A DNA stretch of 64,000 bases from Saccopteryx bilineata (lineage: Eukaryota; Chordata; Mammalia; Chiroptera; Emballonuridae), in NCBI RefSeq assembly GCF_036850765.1, contig NC_089493.1, positions 192,528,706 through 192,592,705 on the forward strand, read 5' to 3'. Every line of letters begins with the position of its first letter. Within the stretch, counting starts at the first letter, position 1. The notes below the pieces were generated by a model, which searched no databases, was not told where the DNA came from, and was given only the letters and a program-made list of their open reading frames with translations. A program made the position numbers and the translations under genes. Shown here in pieces: positions 63,651 through 64,000 of this stretch.

Positions 63651-64000
63651 GGGGAACACAATTATCCCACAATATTGATTATAGGGGGAAAAAATGTATA
63701 GAAAATATAGGTAAGTAGCAAATAAATGAAATCATTAAAAGTTTGCGCCACACAGAGGTAACTCTTCCAACATTTCGGGATGCCACCATCGAAATGTTCT
63801 TCCCCCCATCAAAACCGCGTCACTGTTTTCTGCAAGGCATCGGGATCCGCGGAGTTCACCTGATAGCACATCATGTCCATTCTAATCACTGTTTTCATGC
63901 CTTAGATTAGATCTTCCACGTCACAGCCAGGAAACCACTATCTGCGTTTCCTTCTGGGTGCAGAAAAGAACACTGATGTGGTCATCGCTACAGCTTGACA
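63651..64000. other. Unannotated, AT-rich then unique
   Basis: Nothing recognised up to the window edge. Confidence 0.4.

Overview
This looks like nuclear DNA of a placental mammal, almost certainly a bat. It is intergenic or intronic: I find no protein-coding exon, RNA gene, CRISPR array, integron, prophage or bacterial-type operon that I would defend. Almost every long open frame lies in a repeat. The bat assignment is inferred from several abundant, young tRNA-derived SINE families (called A, B, C and D here) and from young hAT-type MITEs. That mix recalls published descriptions of bat genomes, probably the horseshoe-bat side (Rhinolophoidea), but I could not search a repeat library. The old background (MIR, L2, L1M tails, MLT1 LTRs, MER20, a MER5A-like piece) is shared by all placental mammals.

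Layout. 1-3.3 kb: MIR/L2 scraps, a 115-bp tandem duplication and one hAT MITE. 3.3-3.9 kb: a composite of two SINEs inside one target-site duplication (TSD). 5.2-16.5 kb: MIR and L2 relics cut by SINEs and four hAT MITEs, including a pogo/Tigger-like element at 10.1-10.9 kb with a hAT MITE inside it. 16.5-26.1 kb: L1M tails, an MLT1 LTR, MER20, two family-A SINEs and one family-C SINE. 26.6-34.3 kb: MIRs, SINEs and nested SINEs. 38-46 kb: two hAT MITEs, family A/B/C SINEs, an MLT1, and a repeat-poor stretch near 41.6-41.9 kb that could be a conserved regulatory element. 46.9-51.1 kb: L1M tails, an MLT1 carrying (TG)20, and two family-A SINEs. 59.0-59.8 kb: a 21-bp minisatellite of about 39 units with higher-order structure. 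60.7 kb: a small 11-bp minisatellite inside an L2. 62.9-63.6 kb: an MLT1 split by a hAT MITE.

Most notable: (1) family-A SINEs carry a short tandem array whose unit contains a full CTCF core (CCACCAGGGGGCG). Copies in this window show what looks like growth from one unit (old copy) to two to three (young copies), so this SINE may have dispersed CTCF-type sites in the lineage. (2) The hAT MITEs have clean 8-bp TSDs, several centred on TCTAGA, and the long copies still encode a transposase-like C-terminal tail, so they are deletion derivatives of an autonomous hAT. (3) The 21-bp minisatellite has a 17-18-unit higher-order period and places a CAGGTAG motif in nearly every unit. Family names for old repeats come from memory of consensus sequences and should be confirmed with RepeatMasker/Dfam.
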